A DNA stretch of 34,835 nt from JBKJVQ01 sp046717125 (GCA_046717125.1 JBKJVQ010000216.1:1-34835), one strand, 5' to 3'. Numbered from the stretch's first letter, positions 7,151 through 15,973 are shown. Notes: a model not told the origin generated them from the letters alone. Numbers and translations: made by a program.

Positions 7151-10100
7151 GCCGCTCGCCCGTGCATTCGGTCGAACATGCGCACGGCTTCGGCGTCGCG
7201 CGCGCTGAGGCCCGGGAACTCCGGATCGGAGCCGACATCGGCGGTGATCTTCCAGGACCGCGCGCATTTGCGCCCCTGGGCGAGACGCGGCACGACCGCT
7301 ACGCCAGCAACGTCGTCCAGCCGGAAGGCGTCAGCCGGTCCCCCGCCTGCGATAAGCGTCGCACCGCTCGTGATCGCTATTTCCGCGAGGTCGACGCCGT
7401 CGAGCGCCGCGCGCAGCCTGTCGTCCGTCACAAAAATCTCCGGCGCAGCTTCGAGGCTTGAGCCGATCCGCTTCTCGCGCCGCTCGACCTCCAAGGCGCC
7501 GGTCACGACCCGGCGCACGTTGCGGATATCACGCCATTTCGCGGCGAGCCTGTCGTTGCGCCACGCCGCTGGAACGTCCGGAAACTGCCGCAGATGCACA
7601 GACACATCATCGCCCGGAAAACGCGACAGCCAAGCTTCCTCCATCGTGAAGGCGAGCATCGGCGCAAGCCACGCCGTCAGCGCGCTGAACAGCGTGTCGA
7701 GCACTGTGAGCGAGGAGCGGCGCGTCCTGCTGTCATGAGGATCGCAATAAAGCGCGTCCTTGCGGATATCGAAATAGAACGCCGACAGATCGTTGACGGC
7801 GAAGTTAAACAGCGCCGTGAACACGCGGCGAAAATCGTATGCCCCGTAACCCTCACGCACCACGCGGTCGAACTCGGCCAGCCGGTGCAGCATGTAGCGC
7901 TCCAGCTCCGGCATCTCGACAGGCTCGGCGCGCAGATCGTCTGTGTAATGCGCCAGATTGCCGAGCAGGAAGCGCAGCGTGTTCCGCAGTTTGCGATAGG
8001 CGTCCGTGTTCGACTTGATGATGTCAGGCCCGATACGCAAATCCTCCGCATAGTCCGAGCTGATCGCCCAGAGGCGCAGGATTTCCGCGCCAGACTGCTC
8101 GATCACCTTCTGCGGCGCGACCACATTTCCCAGGGATTTCGACATCTTGCGCCCCTGCTCGTCCATGACGAAGCCATGGGTGAGTACGGCGTCATAGGGC
8201 GCGCGCCCGCGCGTGCCGCAGGATTCCAGCAGTGACGACTGGAACCAGCCGCGATGCTGGTCCGAGCCTTCGAGATAAAGATCGGCCGGCCATTTCAAGT
8301 CCGGCTTTTGCTCCAGCACAAAGGCATGTGTCGAGCCGGAATCGAACCAGACATCGAGAATGTCACGCACTTGCTCCCAGTCGTCCGGGTTGTCGGCGAG
8401 GCCGGTGAGGAAGCGCTCTTTCGCGCCGTCCGCGAACCAGGCGTCGGCGCCATCGGCTGCAAACGCTCCACACACGCGCGCAATCATTTGTTCCGATGAC
8501 GGATGATCCGCGCGTGGGATGATTTCGCCGTTCTCCTTGTGCGCGAATACCGTGATCGGCACGCCCCATGCGCGTTGGCGCGAGATGACCCAGTCGGGAC
8601 GTGTCTCGACCATGCCGCCAATGCGGTTCTTTCCCTGCGGTGGCACAAACTGCGTTTGTGCGATGGCAGCGAGGGCGCGGTCGCGCAGCGTGTAAGGTTT
8701 GTCCCCGATGGCCCGGTCCATCGCGATGAACCATTGCGGCGTATTGCGAAAGATGACGGGCTTTTTCGAGCGCCAGGAATGCGGATAGTCGTGGCGCAGC
8801 TTGCCCTGCGCCAGAAGCCGCCCCGCATCCTTTAGCGCCGTGATGACCGCGCCGTTGGCGTCGCCGTATTTGCCATCATCGTCGATGACCCGCTTCGGTG
8901 ATGCGCCGCCGAAGACGGGCACGTCGTCGTAATAGTAACCGTCGGGACGGACCGTGTTTGGAATCGCATCGGTGCCAGCATTCAGAAAGGCGAACTGATT
9001 CTTTTCGTACAGCCCGTAATCGTCCTGACCATGGCCCGGCGCGATATGGACAAAGCCCGTGCCCGTATCGGCGGTGACGAAATCGGCCGGCAGCACCGGC
9101 ACGCCGAAATCTAAACCCTGCTCGCATAGCGGATGCGCAACGGTGAGCGTCGCGAGCGTCGCGCTATCGACTGACACAATTGGCCGATAGGCCTCGACCT
9201 TCGCCGCCGCCATCACCTGCGCAGCGAGCGCATCGGCCAGCAGAAGCTTTTCGCCGTGTCTGGCCCAACCGCCTTCGCCCACGAGCGCTACTTCGTACAC
9301 GCAGTATTTGATTTCCGGCGAAAACGCGATGGCGCGATTGCCGGGGATGGTCCAGGGCGTGGTCGTCCAGACGACGATGGAGACGCCGCGCAGCTTTTCT
9401 TGCAAGCGCTGGATCTCGTCGGTTTCCGTCGGCCCATCATTGTAAGTCGCGGGATCGACGCCTTGGATCGTATAGTTGCCGATCTTGCGGACAGGAAACT
9501 TCACGAAAATCGTCGGGCTGGTGACTTCCTGATACTCGACCTCGGCCTCGGCCAGAGCGGTGCGTTCGACAACCGACCACATCACAGGTTTCGACCCGCG
9601 ATAGAGCGTGCCATTCATGGCAAACTTCATCAGCTCGTTCGCAATTGCCGCCTCGGCCTTGAACGACATAGTCGTATAGGGATCGGCGAAATCGCCCTCG
9701 ACGCCGAGCCGGCGGAACTCCGCCGCCTGCACGCCGATCCAATGCCTCGCGAATTCCCGGCAGGCGCGGCGGAAATCATTGATCGGCACGTCGTCCTTGG
9801 ATTGGCCTTTCGCGCGCGCCTCCTCCTCGACCTTCCACTCGATCGGCAGGCCGTGACAGTCCCAGCCCGGCACGTAATTCGCGTCGAAGCCCATCATCTG
9901 GCGCGAGCGCACGATGACGTCCTTCAGGATCTTGTTGAGCGCATGCCCGATATGGAGGTTGCCGTTCGCGTATGGCGGGCCGTCATGCAGGATGAATTTC
10001 TCGCGTCCGCGCGCGTCCTCCCGCAGCTTCCGGTACAGCTCCATCCGGTCCCACCGCGCGATCAGCGCGGGTTCGCGCTGCGGCAGGCCCGCCTTCATCG

Positions 10101-10182
10101 GAAACTCGGTTCTGGGCAGAAACAGCGTCTCGCTCCAGTCGCGTGCCGCCGCTGGCTGCTCGATCGTCTCGCTCTTGTTCAT
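7147..10182 (-). CDS. ileS: Isoleucine-tRNA ligase
   Basis: Charges tRNA-Ile with isoleucine. The 1011-residue product shows the class I signatures HIGH at 77-80 and KMSKS at about 679-683, with the large editing domain between and a tRNA anticodon-binding domain after. The C-terminal tail has a single cysteine (Cys973, in KCARSWK) where many bacterial IleS proteins have two CxxC zinc pairs, so the zinc finger is degenerate or absent. The start ATG at 10182 gives the N-terminus MNKSETIEQP. It lies 27 nt after ribF and overlaps lspA. Regulation is not evident; no T-box is present and none is expected in this group. Confidence 0.97.
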   Translation of the reverse strand: MNKSETIEQPAAARDWSETLFLPRTEFPMKAGLPQREPALIARWDRMELYRKLREDARGREKFILHDGPPYANGNLHIGHALNKILKDVIVRSRQMMGFDANYVPGWDCHGLPIEWKVEEEARAKGQSKDDVPINDFRRACREFARHWIGVQAAEFRRLGVEGDFADPYTTMSFKAEAAIANELMKFAMNGTLYRGSKPVMWSVVERTALAEAEVEYQEVTSPTIFVKFPVRKIGNYTIQGVDPATYNDGPTETDEIQRLQEKLRGVSIVVWTTTPWTIPGNRAIAFSPEIKYCVYEVALVGEGGWARHGEKLLLADALAAQVMAAAKVEAYRPIVSVDSATLATLTVAHPLCEQGLDFGVPVLPADFVTADTGTGFVHIAPGHGQDDYGLYEKNQFAFLNAGTDAIPNTVRPDGYYYDDVPVFGGASPKRVIDDDGKYGDANGAVITALKDAGRLLAQGKLRHDYPHSWRSKKPVIFRNTPQWFIAMDRAIGDKPYTLRDRALAAIAQTQFVPPQGKNRIGGMVETRPDWVISRQRAWGVPITVFAHKENGEIIPRADHPSSEQMIARVCGAFAADGADAWFADGAKERFLTGLADNPDDWEQVRDILDVWFDSGSTHAFVLEQKPDLKWPADLYLEGSDQHRGWFQSSLLESCGTRGRAPYDAVLTHGFVMDEQGRKMSKSLGNVVAPQKVIEQSGAEILRLWAISSDYAEDLRIGPDIIKSNTDAYRKLRNTLRFLLGNLAHYTDDLRAEPVEMPELERYMLHRLAEFDRVVREGYGAYDFRRVFTALFNFAVNDLSAFYFDIRKDALYCDPHDSRTRRSSLTVLDTLFSALTAWLAPMLAFTMEEAWLSRFPGDDVSVHLRQFPDVPAAWRNDRLAAKWRDIRNVRRVVTGALEVERREKRIGSSLEAAPEIFVTDDRLRAALDGVDLAEIAITSGATLIAGGGPADAFRLDDVAGVAVVPRLAQGRKCARSWKITADVGSDPEFPGLSARDAEAVRMFDRMHGRAA

Positions 10183-10209
10183 GGCGTCGGGTCTAGCATG
10201 GCGCGGTTA

Positions 10210-11142
10210 TCATTCCAGCCCCGCCAGCATGCGGCGCGCGGCTGTGCAATCCCGCTCCATCTGCTCCGCCAGCGCCGCGCTACTGTCGAACTTCGCGTCG
10301 TCGCGCAGATGCGCGATCAGCTCGATATCGATTACCTGTCCGTACAGATTGCTATCGAAATCGAACAGCGTCGTCTCGAGAAGCGCCGGGCCATCGTCGA
10401 AGGTAGGCCTGCCGCCGTAATACGCCGCGCCGTCATACCGATCCCCGCCCACAAACACGCGCGCCGCATAGACACCCCGGCGCAGGTCCTGCCCTTCTTC
10501 GAGCGCGATATTCACGGTCGGCGCCCCGAGTCCAGACCCGCGCCCCGCGCCCTTGATAACCGTGCCGCGCACGCGCCACCAATAGCCCAGCAGCACGGCC
10601 GCCTCCTGCATCCGTCCCTCGCGCAAGGCATCGCGGATGCGGCTCGACGACACGACGCCATCCTGTGAGAGCTGCGCCACGGCCGTGACGCCGAAGCCGA
10701 ACTCATCGCCGAAGCGCGCGAGTGACTCTGCGTTGCCGGCGCGTCCTTTTCCGAAGACAAAATCCCCGCCTATGACCACGCCGCTCGCGCCGAGCGCATC
10801 GTGCAGCACCTGCTTCGCAAAGGCGTTCGGGTCGAGCGCCGCGAGCCCGGCATCGAACTCAGCCACAACCGTCGCGTCCAACCCGGCCTCCGCAAGCAGA
10901 TCGAGTTTGAGCGGCACGGGGGTGATTCGAAACAGCTTTGCGTTCGGAGAGAAATACGCGCGCGGATGCGGCTCGAATGTCAGCGCCGCCGCGGGCGCGT
11001 TTGCGCGCCGGGCCTCGGCGATGGCTGCCTCGATCACAGCCCGATGGCCGCGATGTACGCCGTCAAAATTACCGATCGCATAGACGCCGCCGCGCAACGC
11101 CTTAGGCAAAGCGCGCCAGTTCCGGACAATTTCCATCCGCAT
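10210..11142 (-). CDS. ribF: Bifunctional riboflavin kinase / FAD synthetase
   Basis: Makes FMN from riboflavin and then FAD. The 310-residue length is typical. The N-terminal adenylyltransferase domain begins with GNFDGVHRGH at residues 24-33, and the C-terminal kinase domain carries GLGAPTVNI, a variant of the usual G-x-PTAN motif (Val for Ala). The frame is open to 11208; the ATG at 11142 gives a family-like N-terminus, with another ATG two codons later. It precedes ileS by 27 nt, a common neighbour pair. No FMN riboswitch is visible upstream. Confidence 0.95.
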   Translation of the reverse strand: MRMEIVRNWRALPKALRGGVYAIGNFDGVHRGHRAVIEAAIAEARRANAPAAALTFEPHPRAYFSPNAKLFRITPVPLKLDLLAEAGLDATVVAEFDAGLAALDPNAFAKQVLHDALGASGVVIGGDFVFGKGRAGNAESLARFGDEFGFGVTAVAQLSQDGVVSSSRIRDALREGRMQEAAVLLGYWWRVRGTVIKGAGRGSGLGAPTVNIALEEGQDLRRGVYAARVFVGGDRYDGAAYYGGRPTFDDGPALLETTLFDFDSNLYGQVIDIELIAHLRDDAKFDSSAALAEQMERDCTAARRMLAGLE

Positions 11143-11233
11143 ATCCGCTTCGTTTGCGCACGTGGCGCTGGAGGCTGGTGTTATGCGGTGGGCCAGCGCG
11201 ACCTGCAATCCCTCGCTCCGCAGAAGAGCGGGC

Positions 11234-11677
11234 TCAGGCCGGCCGCCGCGGCACCATCATCACAGCCTCGCCTTCCAGCACCGACTTTCCGTCCACGGAA
11301 CAGTCGCACGCGATGACGACGCGGCCCTTGCCTTCGATCAGCTCTTTCACGGTGGCGGTCGCGACCACCTCCTCGCCGAGCTTAACTGGCGCTTTGAATT
11401 TGAGCGTCTGGGAAAGATAAATGCAGCCCGGTCCCGGCAGCTTCGTCCCAAGCACCGCGGAGAGGAGGCTCGCAGTCAAAATACCGTGCGCGATCCGCTC
11501 CTTGAACATGGTCGTCGCCGCATATTCGGCATCGAGATGGACGGGATTATTGTCGCCCGAAATCTCGGCGAACGTCACGACGTCGTGCTCTGTGATCGGC
11601 TTGGCGAAGCTGTCGGACATACCGACTTCGAGCTCCTCAAAATAAAGCCCTCGGCCGTTTCTGCCGTTGCTCGTCAT
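11234..11677 (-). CDS. MaoC-like (R)-specific enoyl-CoA hydratase
   Basis: A 147-residue single hot-dog-fold protein. The hydratase motif GDNNPVH at 41-47 supplies the catalytic Asp42 and His47 seen in PhaJ-type (R)-enoyl-CoA hydratases, and the FKERIAHGILTASLLS segment that follows is also family-typical. It probably hydrates enoyl-CoA thioesters in fatty-acid or polyhydroxyalkanoate metabolism; the actual substrate cannot be read from sequence. The ATG at 11677 follows an AGGAAGG ribosome-binding site at 9 nt, which rules out the longer open frame to 11740. It is the first gene of the minus-strand run into ribF (91 nt gap) and is divergent from the cheY-like gene. Confidence 0.88.
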   Translation of the reverse strand: MTSNGRNGRGLYFEELEVGMSDSFAKPITEHDVVTFAEISGDNNPVHLDAEYAATTMFKERIAHGILTASLLSAVLGTKLPGPGCIYLSQTLKFKAPVKLGEEVVATATVKELIEGKGRVVIACDCSVDGKSVLEGEAVMMVPRRPA

Positions 11678-11711
11678 GGTACGCGCCTTCCTATTTGGAT
11701 TGTTGCGGCGC

Positions 11712-11740
11712 AACATATTGGTGCCTGCCACGCAGCGCAA
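11712..11740 (-). promoter_or_regulatory. Candidate sigma-70-type promoter for the MaoC-ribF-ileS run
   Basis: On the minus strand TTGCGC (11740-11735) is separated by 17 nt from TATGTT (11717-11712), about 35 nt before the MaoC start. The -10 and spacing are good; the -35 matches only its TTG. Found by eye, so moderate confidence. Confidence 0.4.
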
Positions 11741-11820
11741 GCGCCTCGGGGGCGCCCCGATTAACGCGATCTTCAGAACGCACCCTTAGCATTTTGCCGT
11801 ACGCGCAAGGTCGGGCGTCA

Positions 11821-11836
11821 CTCCGCAGAAGCGGAG
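11821..11836. other. Short perfect stem-loop upstream of the CheY-like gene
   Basis: CTCCGC and GCGGAG pair perfectly around an AGAA tetraloop, 72 nt before the CheY-like start. No T-tract follows and no gene ends here, so it is not a terminator. It may be part of the mRNA leader or merely chance in GC-rich DNA. Confidence 0.35.
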
Positions 11837-11908
11837 CTTTGGCCTGGATGATTTCAGAATGAATTGCGCCTCCGGAACTTGCGGGCCGGGGTGTTGGGGG
11901 TGCCTAAT

Positions 11909-12295
11909 ATGTCTGCTGATCTCTCGATGCCTGTTCTGGTCGTCGATGACTACAAGACCATGATCCGGATCATCCGCAACTTGCTGAAGCAGCTCGGCTT
12001 CAATGACGTCGACGACGCCGCGGACGGCACGCAGGCGCTCGAACTCATGCGCAAGCGGCGCTACGGCCTGATTATTTCCGACTGGAACATGGAGCCCATG
12101 ACGGGCTACGAGCTTCTGCGCGAGATTCGCTCGGACGGTTCGCTCGGCCGCACGCCTTTCATCATGATCACGGCCGAGTCGAAGACCGAAAACGTGATCG
12201 CGGCAAAGAAGGCAGGCGTCAACAATTACATCGTGAAGCCATTCAACGCCGCCACGCTGAAGACAAAAATCGACGCCGTGTTCAGCGAAGTCTGA
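11909..12295 (+). CDS. CheY-like single-domain response regulator
   Basis: A 128-residue stand-alone receiver domain. All phosphorylation residues are present: Asp13 and Asp14 (VVDDY), phospho-acceptor Asp58 (SDWN), Thr88 (ITAE) and Lys110 (VKPF). The AGVNNYIVKPF context is very CheY-like, so the output is probably by direct protein binding, as at a flagellar motor. The ATG at 11909 follows GGGGGTG; the earlier in-frame start at 11864 lacks support. The CheZ-like gene follows after 7 nt. No kinase, receptor or other che gene is in the window, so its phosphodonor is encoded elsewhere. Confidence 0.92.
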   Translation: MSADLSMPVLVVDDYKTMIRIIRNLLKQLGFNDVDDAADGTQALELMRKRRYGLIISDWNMEPMTGYELLREIRSDGSLGRTPFIMITAESKTENVIAAKKAGVNNYIVKPFNAATLKTKIDAVFSEV

Positions 12296-12302
12296 GGGTC
12301 CG

Positions 12303-12917
12303 ATGCTCACCCATCTTGCGGTTGTCGACATCGAGAACGCGGAAATAGATCGCGATCTCGACCGGATGATCTCGCTCGCCGAATGCTCGCTCGTCCAACT
12401 CTCGGAATTCGGCGAATCGTTCAGCCGTTCGATGTATCGCGAAATCCAGTCAATCGCCGATCTGATTGCCAGTCTTCGCTCGGCGGTTCGGGAATTGTCG
12501 CCATCCGAGATTAGCGGCGCGCATATTCCGGAAGCCGGCCGTGAGCTGATGGCCGTTGTGGAAGCGACCGAGACCGCGACCAACACGATCATGGAGTGCG
12601 CCGAAGGCATGCTCGCTGCCGATCATTGCAATCCGCCGGCGTATCGCGCGACGATCGAAGCGCATGTCACCAGCATCTTCGAGGCCTGCGCTTTCCAGGA
12701 CATCACGGGCCAGCGCATCGCGAAAATCTGCGAGACGCTCGATGCGATCGACCGCCGCGTGCAGCGTTTCAAGGGCATGGGCGAAGCAGGCGTACATTCG
12801 ATGGATATGGCCGAAGCCGCCAAAGCCGAGCGTCGCGAGCGGCTCATCCTCAATGGACCGGCGGCCGACGGGCAGGGCGCCAGCCAAGAGGATATCGACA
12901 AAGTCTTCGCGCTCTGA
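12303..12917 (+). CDS. cheZ: CheZ-like CheY-phosphate phosphatase
   Basis: A 204-residue, mostly helical protein. The segment ACAFQDITGQRIAKI matches the CheZ active-site helix, with Asp133 and Gln137 at the places of the E. coli catalytic Asp143 and Gln147. The C-terminus SQEDIDKVFAL resembles the CheY-binding amphipathic peptide at the end of CheZ. A long helical region (about 15-150) would form the four-helix bundle dimer. It is coupled to the CheY-like gene by a 7-nt gap with a GAGG site. Together they form a signal-termination pair: the phosphatase removes phosphate from the adjacent regulator. The motif identity is strong; overall similarity to enterobacterial CheZ is visibly low. Confidence 0.87.
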   Translation: MLTHLAVVDIENAEIDRDLDRMISLAECSLVQLSEFGESFSRSMYREIQSIADLIASLRSAVRELSPSEISGAHIPEAGRELMAVVEATETATNTIMECAEGMLAADHCNPPAYRATIEAHVTSIFEACAFQDITGQRIAKICETLDAIDRRVQRFKGMGEAGVHSMDMAEAAKAERRERLILNGPAADGQGASQEDIDKVFAL

Positions 12918-12923
12918 AGCCGC

Positions 12924-13784
12924 TTACCAGCGGAGTGCGGCCATGGCCGCAATCGGTCGGGCGCGCGACCGGAACAACCGGCGCACGTGGTGCTGATCGA
13001 TCGTCTCGCCGGGTCCTGCGTGAAGTCCGGACGCCACATAGACAGCATCGAAGCCGTTCACGGCTGCACCCTTGATGTCCGTATCCGGACCATCGCCGAT
13101 CGCAAGCACGTCCTGTTTACCGATTCGCGCTCCGGCGATCGCCGATGCACGTTCGAGCGCGAGGTCGTAAACCGGCGCATGTGGCTTCCCGGCATAGGTT
13201 ACTTGGCCGCCGAGCTGCTCATAAAGCAGGGCAAGGCCCCCGGCGCACCAGACGAGTCTGTTCCCGCGTTCGACCTTGATGTCGGGATTGGCGCAGATCA
13301 TCGGCAAGCCGCGCGCCGCCATGGCGCTGAGCGCCGGTTCGTAATCGTCCGGCGTTTCGGTGTCGTCGTCGAACAGCCCCGTGCAAACCACGAGCTTCGC
13401 GGTCTCGGGCGTCGTCATCGCGATCTTAAGTCCCGCTAATACTGGAGCATCGCGGGGTGGACCGAGGTGGTAGATAGCAACGCCCGGCTGCTTCGCCAGC
13501 AGTTCGCGCGTAAGATCGCCCGATGAGATGATCGCGTCGTAGCAGGTCGCCGGAACGCCGAATCCTTCGATCTGCGCGGCGACGGAATCGGCCGGCCGTG
13601 GCGCATTGGACAGCAGGATGACGATGCCGCCCTCTTGGCGAAAGGCGTGCGTCGCCGTCACGGCTTCCGGAAACGCGGTGATGCCGTCATGCATCACGCC
13701 CCAGATGTCGGTGAGCCAAACGCGATAGCGCCGCTTCAGCGCACACACGCTGTCGACAATGGCAATGTCGGGCAAGGCGTCCAT
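12924..13784 (-). CDS. HAD-IIA family hydrolase (TIGR01459-like)
   Basis: A 286-residue HAD-superfamily protein of the NagD-like class IIA. Motif I reads DIWGVMHDG (Asp26 nucleophile), motif II lies in VILLSNAPRP, and motif IV is AIGDGPDTDIKGA. Trp28 replaces the usual second Asp of DxD, a feature I recall for the TIGR01459 group, which often lies near ribF in alphaproteobacteria. It may act on a small phosphorylated metabolite, but no substrate is known to me. It follows the EAL-domain gene by 57 nt on the same strand and ends 6 nt from the convergent cheZ. Confidence 0.85.
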   Translation of the reverse strand: MDALPDIAIVDSVCALKRRYRVWLTDIWGVMHDGITAFPEAVTATHAFRQEGGIVILLSNAPRPADSVAAQIEGFGVPATCYDAIISSGDLTRELLAKQPGVAIYHLGPPRDAPVLAGLKIAMTTPETAKLVVCTGLFDDDTETPDDYEPALSAMAARGLPMICANPDIKVERGNRLVWCAGGLALLYEQLGGQVTYAGKPHAPVYDLALERASAIAGARIGKQDVLAIGDGPDTDIKGAAVNGFDAVYVASGLHAGPGETIDQHHVRRLFRSRARPIAAMAALRW

Positions 13785-13841
13785 CGGCGCTGCGTACGGG
13801 CGCGCGCTGCCCCGGTCAAGGGAAGGGATCGACGCAGCCGA

Positions 13842-15338
13842 TCAGGCCGCGTCCGCGCCCGGCTCGTCGCGAAACACCTCGGCGCGAACGGGCTTCGGTT
13901 CCGAGAAGAGATAGCCCTGCCCGAGCCGAACCCCATGCGCCAGCGTGATGCTCATGGCGCGCTCGTCCTCAATCTTCTCGACCACGAGATCGATGCCGAA
14001 GCGGGAAAGATAGGCATTCATGTCGGCAGGATGGATGCGCGCGCCCGACTCCTTCATGCCGTCGCAGAAGGTGCGCGCTTCGACTTTCACGAAGCGGAAG
14101 CCGCGCGCGTTCAGCGCGGCGAAGTCGATGTCAAGATTGGTCACATGATCGAGCGAAAACTGGAAGCCGAGCGCGGCCAGTGTCGCGAGGTTTTCCAGCT
14201 CGACATGGCCGAGGCGCGAAACAAACGTCTGCGCGAACTCGAAATAGAGACTGTCGCTCAGAGCCCGGTTCTGCTCCATGAACGACACGAACTCGGGGAA
14301 GAAATCCGGATCGAGCAGGGAATGCAGCGAGATGTTGCAGAAGACGCCCCTGCCCTGCTGCTTGTCTGCGAGCCGCTTCAGCACCTGGACGCTCCGGAAC
14401 AGCATGACATTGTCGATCAGCGGCATCATGCCGGCGGGTTCGGCCACGCGAATGTAGTCGCGCGGCATAACGAGATCGCCGGCCCGCGTCCGCAGCCTTG
14501 TCAGCGCCTCGTAATGAACCGGCGTGCATTGCGGCAGGTTGACGATCGGCTGCAGATGTAGTTCGACCCTGTTGTATTCGATCGATTGGCGGACGACTTC
14601 GAGCAGCTCGGCATCGACAATCCGGGACTGATGATCGGGCACGGCTACGGGCCGAAGTGTTCCTTCCGCGATTGACAAGGCGCGCGGAGCCCTCTCGGCG
14701 ACCGCCTCATTCTGCCGCTCGAAACGGACCTCTCTCTGGCACTCGCGCGGAGCGGCCGCTTGCGCCGTTTCGCGGACTTCCGTTACCTCTTCTGAGACCT
14801 GTTTGACCAGCGCCTCGAGTACGTGGACTTCGGATTTCAGCGCGTCGTCGCGTTCCCGCGCTTCGATCTGTAACTGTGTTCGCAGCGCCTCCAGCCTGGA
14901 ATCCGCGCGTTCAGCGCTTCCGGCCATGCGCTCGAGCCAGGCAAGGCGCGGGCCAAGATCGCCGAGTGATTGTTCGGATTCGGCCATGTCTTCGATACGG
15001 CTCAGGCGCGCGTCGATCTGATCAATCCGCGAGAGTGCGAGATCGAGATCCTGCTCCCGGCCGATATCGAACACAGGGTCGGGCAGCGCGGCGTGAAACG
15101 GATAGGCCGGCGCCCCGGGCTCGGGCGGACGGCTCCAGGCGCGGCGCAGGACGGCATGCGACGACGCCATCACCATGAACAGGGCGAAGGCGGCGATCGC
15201 GGAAGGCAGAAGGCCGATGTTCGATTTCACGACGAGACCGGCCGCGAAAGCGATGGCGCCGACGGTCATCGCTCCGATGACGCTCGCATCGAGTAGGGAG
15301 CCCCCGCGTCGCTCGGGACTGGTTTCGGCGATCGACAT
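13842..15338 (-). CDS. Membrane-anchored degenerate EAL-domain protein (TipF-like)
   Basis: A 498-residue protein: two close transmembrane segments (about 18-38 and 42-60), a charged, coiled-coil-prone region (about 95-190) and a C-terminal EAL domain (about 245-490). The EAL triplet is present at 277-279 and QPI at 263-265, but the catalytic loop that should read DDFGTG reads LDHVTNLDID (Asp397 kept, second Asp is His398), and the later K-I-D is K-V-E. This suggests c-di-GMP binding without, or with little, hydrolysis. The two-helix, coiled-coil, degenerate-EAL layout is that of TipF, a c-di-GMP effector for flagellar assembly in Caulobacter. The neighbouring CheY/CheZ-like genes fit a motility role. 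The TipF identity is inferred. Confidence 0.82.
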   Translation of the reverse strand: MSIAETSPERRGGSLLDASVIGAMTVGAIAFAAGLVVKSNIGLLPSAIAAFALFMVMASSHAVLRRAWSRPPEPGAPAYPFHAALPDPVFDIGREQDLDLALSRIDQIDARLSRIEDMAESEQSLGDLGPRLAWLERMAGSAERADSRLEALRTQLQIEARERDDALKSEVHVLEALVKQVSEEVTEVRETAQAAAPRECQREVRFERQNEAVAERAPRALSIAEGTLRPVAVPDHQSRIVDAELLEVVRQSIEYNRVELHLQPIVNLPQCTPVHYEALTRLRTRAGDLVMPRDYIRVAEPAGMMPLIDNVMLFRSVQVLKRLADKQQGRGVFCNISLHSLLDPDFFPEFVSFMEQNRALSDSLYFEFAQTFVSRLGHVELENLATLAALGFQFSLDHVTNLDIDFAALNARGFRFVKVEARTFCDGMKESGARIHPADMNAYLSRFGIDLVVEKIEDERAMSITLAHGVRLGQGYLFSEPKPVRAEVFRDEPGADAA

Positions 15339-15448
15339 GGCGCGGTTCGCGAATCACCCTGTGAGGATGATCGGAAGCTTTCCTGAAGTTCAGGCGGCTG
15401 CAAGCGCGATGTTCCGTTGCGTCCCGGCGATCGGATCGGGGCGGGCCC

Positions 15449-15940
15449 TTAATTCAGCTTCGCGCGAACGTCGGCGACACCCGCCTGAATCAGCATCTGC
15501 GCACGATCCCCGGTCATGCTGTCCCGGATAACCGCCTCGGCCGCGGCGACCGCCTTGTCGACCGCAAGCGCACGCACCTCTGCCACGGCCTGGGCCTCGG
15601 CGCGGGCGATCTTGTCCTGCGCGAGCTTTTTACGGCGCTCCAGCGAGTCCTTCATGGCCTGCCGCATCTCCTGCGCATAGGACTCGGCTTCGCGTTTGGA
15701 CTGGCCAACGATATCCTCGGCCTCCTTTTCGGCCCCGCGCCGCTTACTCTCGTAGTCTGCGAGGATGTCCCGCGCCTCGTCGCGGATACGGCGGGCTTCG
15801 TCTAGCTCTTTGCGGATACGCGCGGCCCGCTGGTCGAGCAACGTCGCGACCTTGGCCGGAATGCCATAATAGATGAGCAATCCGACGAAGCCGGCGAAGG
15901 AAACGAGAACCCAGAAGTTGGTGTCTTGGAAAATCGCCAT
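15449..15940 (-). CDS. atpF: ATP synthase F0 subunit b
   Basis: Peripheral stalk subunit of F0F1 ATP synthase. The 163-residue product has one N-terminal membrane helix (about 8-26) followed by a long charged alpha-helical stalk rich in Glu, Arg and Ala. It is the last F0 gene here and is separated from b' by 112 nt that contain a strong terminator-like hairpin and a second palindrome (15974-15989), so its expression may be partly uncoupled. The start at 15940 is served by a weak AGG about 9 nt upstream. The F1 genes are not adjacent, as is normal in alphaproteobacteria. Confidence 0.93.
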   Translation of the reverse strand: MAIFQDTNFWVLVSFAGFVGLLIYYGIPAKVATLLDQRAARIRKELDEARRIRDEARDILADYESKRRGAEKEAEDIVGQSKREAESYAQEMRQAMKDSLERRKKLAQDKIARAEAQAVAEVRALAVDKAVAAAEAVIRDSMTGDRAQMLIQAGVADVRAKLN

Positions 15941-15973
15941 CTTATCTTGCCTAAGCGCGACCGCCGAAGGTGA

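Noticed and set aside
9256..10668. Plus-strand open frame (470 codons) opposite ileS and ribF
   Set aside because: Spans two well-identified genes on the other strand and has no recognisable motif.
11786..12610. Minus-strand open frame (274 codons) opposite the CheY- and CheZ-like genes
   Set aside because: The plus-strand products have all phospho-residues and the CheZ motif; the antisense product has none.
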